This document shows, in pieces, positions 19,837-28,144 of a stretch of 29,204 bases of DNA (its first letter is position 1; each line of letters starts with the position of its first letter). Where the stretch lies: the NCBI GenBank assembly GCA_902984215.1, contig CADWAF010004930.1, forward strand, positions 1-29,204, written 5' to 3'. Made by a program: the position numbers and the translations under genes. The notes beneath the pieces are model-generated. The model was not told where the DNA came from. It did no database searches and worked only from the letters and a program-made list of their open reading frames with translations. This DNA is from Willaertia magna. Its lineage: Eukaryota; Heterolobosea; Eutetramitea; Acrasida; Naegleriidae.

Positions 19837-21141
19837 TTATTTAAACATCACTAAGGTTATACTGACATTATCATAAGAATTATATTCATGAATAGCCTTT
19901 TCAATTAAATCCTTAATAACTTTCTCCAAACTCTTTACATTAACTTCTTCACACTTCTTTAATTCTTTTCTTATAAAATCAATTACTTCCTTACTTGTCA
20001 TTACATCAAATAATCCGTCACATGCAATTACAGCAAACGATAATTCTTCGTTGGTTTTTGCTTTTTTTAAACCATAAATAGTACTTTCAGGTAAGGCAAT
20101 TACTTGTTGTTCATGATAAAGTAAATCTTCATTTAACTTTAGCTCAAAGTCTCCAAAAGCGTGAGTCACAGATAATACACCGTTAACTCTACCTAATGGT
20201 GAGATATAACCACCTGCTTGTTGTATTCTTTTTCTTTCTTTTTCTATAAATTTTTCGTGGACAATGTGAAATTTATCTTCAGATTTTGGTCTATGATCTT
20301 GTGATAATTCAATTATGCCATCTGTCACTTCACTTTGATTTTCTAAATTATTTAATAAAAATTTACCTTCATTCCAATTTGGATCATACAAAATACATCT
20401 TGAATCACCAACATTTGAACACATTAAAATAATATCATTGTCATTGTCACTATTATTTTCTTCTCCATCAATTGTTACCTTCAATTCATCATCTTGATAA
20501 AAACAAAATAAAACGTTTGATGTAGTTCCAGAGATTTCATCATTTAAATTATTTTTATGGAATAACATTTGTTCGTCAACCATATTTTGTATAGTTTCAT
20601 TTAATTTATTTATTATTTCTTTTTTACTTAAAAGGAAAGCATCTGTTATTACAGTTTCAGTATTGTTAAAAGTTTCAGAAAGTTCAGTTTCATAATTAAT
20701 TAAATAATTTGAGGTGTCAGCATTCACTTCATTATTTGTTAATGTTAATGGTGAATGTTGCATCCAAAATAAAGTATCAACAAACATAAATAAATTATCC
20801 AATTCATTAAAATTAATATTAACATTTAAAGGTTCATTATTTTCATAATAATTCATTTCTTTTTCTTTTAATTTTAATTCAATAATATTTTTACAATAAT
20901 CAAGTAAATGTTTACAAATAAATTTGCTACAAGAATCTCCACCATGACCATCAAATAAACCAAAAATATTTATATTTGTTTTATTTTCATTAAAAAAATT
21001 AATTTCTTTCCAATCCATTGCATCTTCCATAGTTGGTCTAAATCCTTTAGTTTCCATTTGAACAAAATAAACTTTGTCTGTCTCTCCGCTATTGACAGTC
21101 TTTATTTTGTGTGAATCATCCAGGAACGAATCCTCTGCCAT
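19837..21141 (-). CDS. PP2C-family protein serine/threonine phosphatase
   Basis: The call is 434 aa from ATG 21141, which has A at -3 and G at +4. An in-frame ATG nine bases upstream (21150, MKKMAEDS) has a weaker context, and the frame above that runs only to a GTG. PP2C motifs appear in order: FRPTMEDA (34-41), GLFDGHGGDS (61-70), SGTTSNVLF (204-212), SNVGDSRCILYD (242-253), ELSQDHRP (278-285), GRVNGVLSVTHAFGDFELK (317-335), VIACDGLFDVM (371-381) and YDNVSITLVMF (423-433). The metal-binding Asp residues in DGHGG, CDGLFD and YDN are kept, so it should be an active Mg/Mn-dependent phosphatase. The insertion between DGHGG and the TTSNV strand (about 95-203) is acidic and unusually long. No signal peptide or TM segment remains after the start is corrected. 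Targets are unknown. Confidence 0.93.
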   Translation of the reverse strand: MAEDSFLDDSHKIKTVNSGETDKVYFVQMETKGFRPTMEDAMDWKEINFFNENKTNINIFGLFDGHGGDSCSKFICKHLLDYCKNIIELKLKEKEMNYYENNEPLNVNINFNELDNLFMFVDTLFWMQHSPLTLTNNEVNADTSNYLINYETELSETFNNTETVITDAFLLSKKEIINKLNETIQNMVDEQMLFHKNNLNDEISGTTSNVLFCFYQDDELKVTIDGEENNSDNDNDIILMCSNVGDSRCILYDPNWNEGKFLLNNLENQSEVTDGIIELSQDHRPKSEDKFHIVHEKFIEKERKRIQQAGGYISPLGRVNGVLSVTHAFGDFELKLNEDLLYHEQQVIALPESTIYGLKKAKTNEELSFAVIACDGLFDVMTSKEVIDFIRKELKKCEEVNVKSLEKVIKDLIEKAIHEYNSYDNVSITLVMFK

Positions 21142-21281
21142 TTTTTTCATGAGTGTGAATGGTTTGTTGTAAGCGTAGAGTGCGCAGAAAAGAAGGAATC
21201 CCACATTAAAACAAATGAAGTACTACAGTCTTTTATTTAAATTGTCGATTACATTAAAGTATGTTTAATACCTAGTCAGCA

Positions 21282-21575
21282 TTAACCTCTAATGTCTTCC
21301 GATAAGGACTTGTCTTTGTTTGCACTCAAATCCGCTACTCCCAATTCTGTGGCTCTTTGTGTGGACTGTCTTTCTGGTGGATTTTCTCTGCTCCAGTCGT
21401 CTCCAATAAACTCTTCATTTAAACCTTGAACGTTTGGTCCAAAGTTTTCTTCTCTATTTAGAATAAAAAGTGGATTGTTAATTGCATTGTTCTTTTCCTC
21501 ATTTTCTCCCTTCTGTTCTAAAGTTTGGCTTGATAAATTTTGAAAAACCTTATTGGCTACTTCTCTCTGTTGCAT
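21282..21575 (-). CDS. Small hydrophilic protein of unknown function, 97 aa
   Basis: A single frame from ATG 21575 (AAAATGCAACAG, good context) codes 97 residues. The protein is polar and mildly acidic, with no hydrophobic segment, Cys or obvious domain. The N-terminal helix MQQREVANKVFQNLSSQTLE is followed by an Asn/Glu-rich middle and a tail with PPERQSTQRATELGV. It lies 84 bp downstream of the 204-aa orphan on the same strand. I tried to join the two by an intron, but the available GT donors give an immediate stop, so they are called separately. Confidence 0.5.
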   Translation of the reverse strand: MQQREVANKVFQNLSSQTLEQKGENEEKNNAINNPLFILNREENFGPNVQGLNEEFIGDDWSRENPPERQSTQRATELGVADLSANKDKSLSEDIRG

Positions 21576-21659
21576 TTTAATTCTTCTAAATATTTAGTCA
21601 ACTTTGGTAAGAGTAAATTAAGTAATCTTTTAATTATAGAAGATTAAATTTAATTGTAT

Positions 21660-22274
21660 TCACCATGAGGAGCAACTACTTATTGTGCTTGTAAAATTGT
21701 TTTTCGTATCATCCTTTGAACGAAAAGCAACAGAATCTTTCAAGAAATTAAACCGAAATTCTTCCAGTAGTCTTACGTTCTTTTTATGAGTATGATATGA
21801 TTTAACTTGTTCAAAGGACAGCAAAACATCCTTCTTTCCATGCTGTTCTTTGTCTTCTGGAAACTCGGAACGCTTTTTAGGTTTGTTGTTTTTTCTTAAC
21901 AGGGTTTCGGGACATCTTTCCAAAGACTTAATAACAGGCAACTTTTCTCCATTCCTATTCTTCTCTCTTTGTTTCTTATTTTCAAAGAAACGATCTACTA
22001 AGGTTGGGGGAGCCATACATTGTAAGGCAGGAGCCAGGCCTTCGTTTTTCATCAAAGCTTTTTTCAGTAATTTTCTTCTGGGTGATAGGTTGTTTTCCAT
22101 GAAATGTTTTTTTATATGTTGTGATGTTACCGTTTCCGTAAATAATTTATCTTTATGAAACAAACAACACAAGCACTCAGGGGCAACAACACTCTTAGAA
22201 ACATAATTAAGCATGTTTGTTTTTTCTTGTAGATTTTGTACCTGTTGTAACCGATCCAGTACAGTAGTTAACAT
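21660..22274 (-). CDS. Basic protein of unknown function, 204 aa
   Basis: A single frame from ATG 22274 codes 204 residues. A Leu/Gln-rich N-terminal helix (MLTTVLDRLQQVQNLQEKTN) is followed by PECLCCLFHKDKL with three Cys and one His, which could hint at metal binding but is not a recognised finger. A strongly basic middle (KKHFMENNLSPRRKLLKKA, RKNNKPKKRSE) and a helical tail follow, ending STISSCSSW. Its base composition is slightly less AT-rich than its neighbours. A 102-codon open frame on the opposite strand inside it (21850-22158) is taken as a shadow. I do not recognise the family. Confidence 0.55.
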   Translation of the reverse strand: MLTTVLDRLQQVQNLQEKTNMLNYVSKSVVAPECLCCLFHKDKLFTETVTSQHIKKHFMENNLSPRRKLLKKALMKNEGLAPALQCMAPPTLVDRFFENKKQREKNRNGEKLPVIKSLERCPETLLRKNNKPKKRSEFPEDKEQHGKKDVLLSFEQVKSYHTHKKNVRLLEEFRFNFLKDSVAFRSKDDTKNNFTSTISSCSSW

Positions 22275-22653
22275 ATCTCATGCCAATTATAATTTTAAGG
22301 TTTCTTTCACGTAGACAAAAAGACAATCGTATTTTTAACTGCAAGTCACAACTGTAATTTTCAACTGCTTCAAAATTTTCCTAACTAGTATTTGTTTACG
22401 AATTTCCTTTTACTCTGTCATCATTCTTTGTTCAGAAGAAAATTCTCCCTTCACCCTTTATTCTTTTGTTTGTGCCAATTTTTTTCATAATCCACCAATA
22501 CTATCGGTTAGCCAAGAAATTTACAAAAACTGTATTAAGAATTTTTTCCTTGTATCGTCGACTATCTGTTGAAAACACCCCAACCCTTACCCGCGGTTCT
22601 CAATCATCATAAAAGCCAAAATCCTCTAGCAAAGAAGACCAACCTTCAATAAA
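22275..22653. promoter_or_regulatory. Divergent intergenic region upstream of the carrier-like gene
   Basis: This 379-bp stretch separates two head-to-head genes. It is T-rich on the + strand in its middle part and has a C-rich patch ACACCCCAACCCTTACCCGC at 22575-22594. A GGTTCTCAATC at about 22595 resembles a tRNA B box only superficially; no cloverleaf can be built. No coding sequence is evident. Confidence 0.35.
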
Positions 22654-23652
22654 ATGCCAACAAAACAATCGGAAACAAACAGCAATGCAACATCTAATGC
22701 ATTAGAGGAAGAATACAAAGTTCAAGAAGGAAAGGAAGGTTTAAATAATAATATAGTAACAGTTAGTTCAGTTAAAATTAATGATACAATTCCTCTTTCC
22801 CTCAAATTAACCTCTGATGTTATTAGTGGTGTTGCTTCATCTTTCATGCTAGCTCCATTCGTTACAATACTGGACAGATCAATTATTAAGAATGCAAATG
22901 GTTCTCAAACTTTAGGTTTAGCATTAAAAGAAGGCTTCAAAGAACTCTTTACCAAACCTTATCAATTCTTCCTTAAAAGAGATTTCAGACTGATTTGGGG
23001 ATTGTATTTAGGTAAGTAATAGTCTACCATTTCGTTCTGTTTTTTTTAAACAACATTATTAGGAACCTATTTAACTGCCAACTGTGTTGAGACAACTGTC
23101 AAACACATGCAAGGAGATGATGTTAATACAAGTACAGTTCAATTATCAAAGTTCTTTGCTACATCTTTAGTTAATATCTCACTGAGCGTTAGAAAAGATA
23201 TGATTTTTACAAAGATGTTTGCTAATAGTGCTGTTATTAAAGGACCTGCAAAAGTTCCATTACTTTCAACTCTTTTATTTACTACAAGAGATTGTATGAC
23301 AATAGCTGCAGGTTTTAATTTACCAAAAATTGCTTCTGAATATCTACAAGTTAGATATGGTTTTACAAAGAACTTCTCTGATGTATCTACTCAATTGACC
23401 TTACCTTTAGCAATACAACTTTTATCTACACCATTACATTTATTAGGTTTAGATTTATTTAATAATAGAAATGCAACTTCTTCACAACGTACAGCCTTAA
23501 TTGTAAAGAAATATGTACCAACAGCAGCCGCTCGTATTGGAAGAATGTTTCCAGCTTATGGTATTGGTGGAGTAATGAATACTTATTTGAGAAAACAAAT
23601 TGTAACAAGTTTAGCTGTATTTGGGAAGAATCCAAATACCATTAATTTGTAA
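22654..23652 (+). CDS. Mitochondrial-carrier-like membrane protein (2 exons)
   Basis: Exon 1 is 22654-23011 and exon 2 is 23063-23652, joined across a 51-bp GTAAGT...TTATTAG intron to give 315 aa; the junction restores IWGLYLG-TYLTANCVE. A polar N-terminus of about 45 residues is followed by helical segments with small residues: DVISGVASSFMLAPFVTILD, the IWGLYLGTYLTANCVETT stretch, the KVPLLSTLLFTTRDCMTIAA stretch, LPLAIQLLSTPLHLLGLDLF and ARIGRMFPAYGIGGVMNTYL. The length and the three-fold pattern of paired helices fit the SLC25 superfamily. The canonical PxDxxK/R signatures are degenerate: PFVTILD and STPLHLLGLDLF keep only part of them. It is therefore probably a divergent carrier-type protein of a mitochondrial membrane. 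No substrate can be assigned. Confidence 0.7.
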
Positions 23653-23860
23653 AGTCATTAATTCTTACATATATTATATATACTGTATTTTTGTTAATTA
23701 TTATGAAATGCTCTGCAGGGTGTAGAACAAATAAAAACAATTTTAAAATTTATCTTTTGTGTCCAATAATTGTAAATAAAATTTAAATAACTTTGTGACT
23801 GCAAAAAGAATGCCGATAGTTCAATGTTTTTAAGGAAGAAAAAAAGAATTCACAAACTTT

Positions 23861-25102
23861 ATGAAAAAAATGCCTAAAACCTCAAAGAAGAAACAAGTAG
23901 AAGAAGAAACAAAAAAGATGGAAGTAGAAGAAGAGGAAGAACACACAACGGAAGAAGAAGAAGAAAATAATGAAGAAGTTCAGTCTATTGAAATTCCTAT
24001 TATGATTTGTACAGGTTCTTATGATGCAAGATTTGTTGGATTTAATTATAGATATTTCACAAGTACAGATCCAAATTTTTCAACAATATTAGAAATACCA
24101 GAAGCAGAATTAATTTCATATAAAGAACAACAAAAATTAGAAGAAACTCCATTAATTTCAACTAAATTTGCATTAAAACCACATAATGCAAGTATTAATT
24201 ATCTTTTATCATTAGGAAATGAAGTTATCACAGTTGGATATGATGAATTAGCCAATGTATTTAATATGAAGAAATTAAATGAAGAAAAGAGTATTCCATT
24301 ACAATTAGGTACAATAACAGATATAGATTCTTATCAAAAGAACCCAATTATCTCTAATAGTTCAGGTAAAGTTGTAATGTTATCCAATAAGGATGAATAT
24401 ATGGTTATGTGGGAAAAGAATGCTCATAAAGGACCAATCTCATCATTAGCTATCCATCCAAGTGGTAAATTATTATTTACAACTGGTCAAAATGATAATA
24501 AATTAATGGTTTGGGATATGATAAAAGGTACAAAGGCTTATGAAGTTAATTTAGGTAAACATGCAGCTGAAAGAGTGAGATTTTCTCCTTCAGGAGATAC
24601 TTTTTATTTACTTTTTAGAAATCAAGTACAAATTTATGATACAAAAAGTATTAATTTATTATTAACTTTAACTCATGACACTAATGTTACTTATTTAAAA
24701 TATTTAAATGATAACTTTATAATGTCAGGTTGTAAAGATGGTAAATTAGTTATATGGGATATCTTGGAAGGTACTTGTTATAAAACTATTGATTTACATC
24801 AAGATAGAATTAAGGTTATTGATTCTATTGAAGTAAATATTGGTGAATATTGTGTTTTATCTGTTTCTACAGATGGTTGTATTGCTTTATGGAGAATCTT
24901 TTTAGTTGAAGGTAATTTAGATCCAACTTGTTTATTTACTGAAACTTTTTCTGCAAGATTAACAAGTGCTTGTTTATGGACTGATGAACATGAATTGGTA
25001 AGGTTTTTAAGTAAGAGAAAGAAAGATTTAAAACAAAAATTAAAGGAAGATAATAATGAAAATAAAGAAGAAGAAAAGATGGAAGAAAGTGATGAAGAAT
25101 AA
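23861..25102 (+). CDS. PAK1IP1: WD40 protein of the PAK1IP1/Mak11 family (60S ribosome assembly)
   Basis: A single exon of 413 aa starts at ATG 23861 (MKKMPKTSKKK); the second ATG at 23870 has the better A-rich context, so the protein may begin MPKTSKKK. A basic stretch and a long Glu-rich tract (about 13-40) precede the propeller. WD40-type blades are visible in IMICTGSYDARFVGF, KGPISSLAIHPSGKLLFTTG followed by KLMVWDM, ERVRFSPSGDTFYLLF, FIMSGCKDGKLVIWDI and CVLSVSTDGCIALWRI. The HAAERVRFSPSGD block and overall size match Mak11/PAK1IP1, a nucleolar factor that works with Rrp14-type partners in assembly of the large ribosomal subunit. The C-terminal tail is Lys/Glu-rich. It converges on the next gene with 45 bp between stop codons. 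Confidence 0.8.
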   Translation: MKKMPKTSKKKQVEEETKKMEVEEEEEHTTEEEEENNEEVQSIEIPIMICTGSYDARFVGFNYRYFTSTDPNFSTILEIPEAELISYKEQQKLEETPLISTKFALKPHNASINYLLSLGNEVITVGYDELANVFNMKKLNEEKSIPLQLGTITDIDSYQKNPIISNSSGKVVMLSNKDEYMVMWEKNAHKGPISSLAIHPSGKLLFTTGQNDNKLMVWDMIKGTKAYEVNLGKHAAERVRFSPSGDTFYLLFRNQVQIYDTKSINLLLTLTHDTNVTYLKYLNDNFIMSGCKDGKLVIWDILEGTCYKTIDLHQDRIKVIDSIEVNIGEYCVLSVSTDGCIALWRIFLVEGNLDPTCLFTETFSARLTSACLWTDEHELVRFLSKRKKDLKQKLKEDNNENKEEEKMEESDEE

Positions 25103-25147
25103 ATTTATTTATTAATTATTTGTTATCCTTAGATATTATATATTCTC

Positions 25148-25645
25148 TTAGAATTGTTTATTATCGGAATTGCTATTCTCTTCCGATATTTTACTTTCTA
25201 TTGGGTTATTATTTTCTAATAAATCTTCTTGTTTACTTTTATTCCTTCTCTTTTTTAATTCTTTCAAGTCAATAAAATATTCTGGATGTAAATGTAGGTT
25301 TGGATAGTAAAAAGGTCTAACTTTTAATTTAAATGTATCTTGAAATATAGTTTGATTTTGTTTAGTTACATCTCTAATTAAATAATGAGTAAAAGATCTA
25401 AATTGTATAATATAAAAAGATGTTTTATCATTTTCAAAATATTCTAAATTATTAATCAATAAAGGCGTTTTAGATTGTGCAATTTTATAGAAATGACGTT
25501 CTAATTGATATTTTATATCTTTTAAATCAGCTCCATAAGTATCGGGATCTGGTAATCCTTTTATTATGTAAGTACAAGGTGCTTTAAATCTATCCACTAG
25601 ACAGAATTTCACATATTTTTTAAATACTTTTTTCTTTGCATTCAT
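25148..25645 (-). CDS. Basic protein of unknown function, 165 aa
   Basis: A single frame from ATG 25645 codes 165 residues, rich in Lys, Phe and Tyr. It begins MNAKKKVFKKYVKFCLVDRF. It then shows strand-like segments (CTYIIKGLPDPD, TSFYIIQFRSFTHYLIRD, TFKLKVRPFYYPN) around a helix (LKDIKYQLERHFYKIAQ). That beta-alpha-beta pattern could be a small nucleic-acid-binding or ribosomal fold, but I recognise no family. The tail is Glu/Asn/Ser-rich. It is divergent from the BTB gene at 25814, with 168 bp between starts. Confidence 0.6.
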   Translation of the reverse strand: MNAKKKVFKKYVKFCLVDRFKAPCTYIIKGLPDPDTYGADLKDIKYQLERHFYKIAQSKTPLLINNLEYFENDKTSFYIIQFRSFTHYLIRDVTKQNQTIFQDTFKLKVRPFYYPNLHLHPEYFIDLKELKKRRNKSKQEDLLENNNPIESKISEENSNSDNKQF

Positions 25646-25813
25646 TTTTTATTATTTCTGCTAAAAGGAGAATTTGGATTTTACAAAGAAGTTAATTAAA
25701 AAAATTTTTTTTTTGTAAAATCATCATTGTAAGGAATGTCAGAAAAGAATTCTAAACTTTTGCCACATGCCTAAAGCCAAGAGAGAAATATTTGTTACTG
25801 GAAACAAAAAAAA

Positions 25814-26831
25814 ATGATTAGTGAAAGCTTAGAGAAGGAGCTTGTAACCTTTAACATCGGTGGACAGGTTTTTGTCACAAAGAGATCTACTGTCTATTCT
25901 CAAGGAGAAAATCTCTTAACTTTATTGTTGAAAGAGCAGTTTCCAGTGGAAAAAGTAAACGGAAATCAAATATTTATTGACAGAGATCCCACTAACTTTT
26001 CTTACATTTTGAATTTCCTAAGAGATGGAAACGTACCTTCATCTTTGTTCCAAAACTTTTTACAAAGAGAAACATTACTTAAAGAGGCACAGTTTTATCA
26101 AATAGAACCTCTAATAACTTTATTGCAAGAAGAAGAATCAAAAAGATTAGTAAAAATTACGTTTATTTATAAAAACTCAACTGAAAGATTAGCTCTTCCA
26201 TTAGAAAATGTGTTTGTAACAGATAATTATTTTAAAGAATCGATAGAAGAAAAATGGTTAAGCAAGTATTCTGACAATAAAGATATTGAATTTACTTTTA
26301 AGGGAATGACCTGGGATTTTAAATGGATTGAATTAATTTTGAAAGACTATTTACAATTATTGGTCAACCAACGAGCGTTAAACTGCAGTTCATTTAAAGA
26401 AGAGAACTTTTTTAATCAGATCTCATTTCCCACTGACATTGGTCAACTAACTGCATGTATCTCGATATCAAAATATTTTAAATTAACTACTTTAACCAAA
26501 TTGTTAAATATGAAACTCGAACAAGAATGTAGAGATTTATATATTTTAGACTCTTTTTCTCCTTGTGTTTATTACCCAAGAAGCCCAACACAAGATAGCA
26601 TTGACACTTATTTATCTGTGGGTACAATAGTTAAGGATGCTGGTTATGTAAGTATCACCCTATTATTTATTGTTTAACATTTTGATTATAACTTCTTAAA
26701 TTAAACAGCACAATGGCTGGTCATTAGTCTGGATTTACAATTACAACAGAGAAGGAGGGAAAAGACAAGGTTGGGTTAAAAATTCTTGTATGAAAAAATT
26801 TTTAGATTACTACAAAGAGAATGGAATTTAA
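25814..26831 (+). CDS. BTB/POZ (KCTD-type T1) domain protein (2 exons)
   Basis: Exon 1 is 25814-26647, a 61-bp GTAAGT...AAACAG intron is 26648-26708, and exon 2 is 26709-26831; joined, they give 318 aa. The start ATG follows a run of nine A. Residues about 9-107 form a K-channel-tetramerisation-type BTB domain: LVTFNIGGQVFVTKRSTV, then IFIDRDPTNFSYILNFLRDG and LLKEAQFYQIEPL. The remaining ~200 residues have a second alpha/beta pattern (VKITFIYKN, IEFTFKGMTWDFKW) and end in the exon-2 segment HNGWSLVWIYNYNREGGKRQ. KCTD-type proteins commonly act as oligomeric adaptors, often for Cullin-3 ubiquitin ligases; no partner can be read from the sequence. The C-terminal part has no name I can support. 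Convergent with the F-box-like gene, 42 bp apart. Confidence 0.87.
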
Positions 26832-26873
26832 TGTAATATAAAGTTGAGTTGTAAACATTTGTTTGTTGTAAAA

Positions 26874-28144
26874 TTATTGCTTTTTAAATAAAAGCTTATC
26901 TTTAAACATTTTAACATTTTCATTCTTTTCACATAATTCTTCAAATAATTGTAAAGTTAAATCACAAACATATTTAATCATTTCATAATCTCTTAACACA
27001 ACATTTGTAACCATTTCCTTATTTAATTGAATACTTCTATCTTTTCTTGATAACACTCTAAAAGCTTTAACGTTCTTTTCTAGGACTAATTTTATTATTT
27101 CTTTTATGGTAATTAAATCAAAACATTGATTATCTGTTAATTGTTTAATTACAAAAGGATTTTTACAACAAATTTCAATTATATTTTCTCTATTAAGTTT
27201 ATTGTAAAAAGGTAAAATGAATACTGGTCTTTTTACAATAAATTTAATTAAATCATCCTTATTAAATATATTAAAAATATTTAGATTGTGAGTACTTTTA
27301 AAAAATAATTTTAATTGTTGATCAGAAATCACACTATTAGTATTTCTATTATATTTATTATTAATAATTAAATCAACAATTAAGTTTTCGTTACCTTTAA
27401 AAATATTTAAATTTTCTAAATAATATGCAGTCAACTCATGTTTTGTAAAGTATTGATAGATAGCTTCCTTATTTTTAATTGCGTTTAATACAAAAGCATC
27501 TTCTTTTTTTTTAAAAGAAAATTATTTAAAATTTTATTACAAAATTCAAAATCTTTAAAATTTAATTCTGCAAAATAACTGCTAAAAATATATCTTTTTG
27601 AGCTCTCTTTACAATGAAGATACGCTTGTTTTATAATTTCAAAATCTTCTTGTAAAGTTTTATCTGGAATAGATCTTAATATTGCAAGACCATTTTTGTC
27701 AAAAAAAGAATTAAAAATAACCAATTTATTATTTTTTAAAGAATCATCGCAATTAGAATAAATTATATAATTTTGATAAAGCCAACGTAATTTTTTAAGT
27801 AAAAATAAAATAACATTTAAATTACTTTTATACATTTTAGTTATTTTATTTAATTCTTCAATACGATAATTATAATCATAAGAATCTATAATTTCGTCGG
27901 TTATAGCAAGTAAAGTTGTAATTAAATTTTTATTTTCTTTAAATATATTTGAATTTATTAATATTTCATTCCATTCTTTACAGGTCTGTAAAATGGAAAG
28001 ATAAGATGACATTGGTAAATACTCAAAAATAGTCCACAAAGAAATATTGTCAAGTGGATCTAATGAGGTATTGGGTTGACATTTTTTTTTGAAACCAAAT
28101 AAAGGTACATCTTTACTATCAGATACAAAACAAAATACATCATT
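26874..28144 (-). pseudogene. F-box-like gene with repeats, interrupted by a frameshift at an A9 run
   Basis: Two frames on the minus strand read as one protein broken at 27504-27512. The first (stop-free from 28144, stop at 27485) contains an F-box-like segment, ISLWTIFEYLPMSSYLSILQ then TCKEWNEI, and ends in poly-Lys. The second is open across the break and continues EDAFVLNAIKNKEAIYQYFT to 26874, with helical repeats (LVLEKNVKAFRVLSRKDRSI, NVVLRDYEMIKYVCDL) that recall DUF4116-type repeats of heterolobosean proteins. Neither frame has an ATG where one is needed: the second has none at its 5' end, and the first reaches ATG only at 28012, inside the F-box. One extra A in the run, or a -1 slip at T-TTA-AAA, would rejoin the halves. 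A 38-bp intron across the site was tested and gives a stop. The 5' end also appears out of frame with the ATG pair at 28138-28143. A sequencing indel, real decay or recoding all remain possible. Confidence 0.6.

Noticed and set aside
21151..21204. Hydrophobic N-terminal extension of the PP2C (possible signal anchor)
   Set aside because: It begins at GTG, not ATG; no upstream exon with proper splice sites was found to supply a start.
21576..21659. Intron joining the 204-aa and 97-aa orphans
   Set aside because: The plausible GTGAAT donor with either nearby AG acceptor produces TGA at the junction.
21850..22158. 102-codon + strand frame
   Set aside because: Sits inside the 204-aa minus-strand frame, which has an ATG start and more protein-like composition; the + frame is Phe/Leu/Ser-rich shadow.
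22575..22605. C-rich telomere-like patch and tRNA B-box-like word
   Set aside because: Only one imperfect unit of each; no tandem repeats and no cloverleaf.
27503..27545. 38-bp intron explaining the break in the F-box-like gene
   Set aside because: GTAATA...AAAG would join a phase-1 T to AA and create a TAA stop; it is also shorter than any other intron here.
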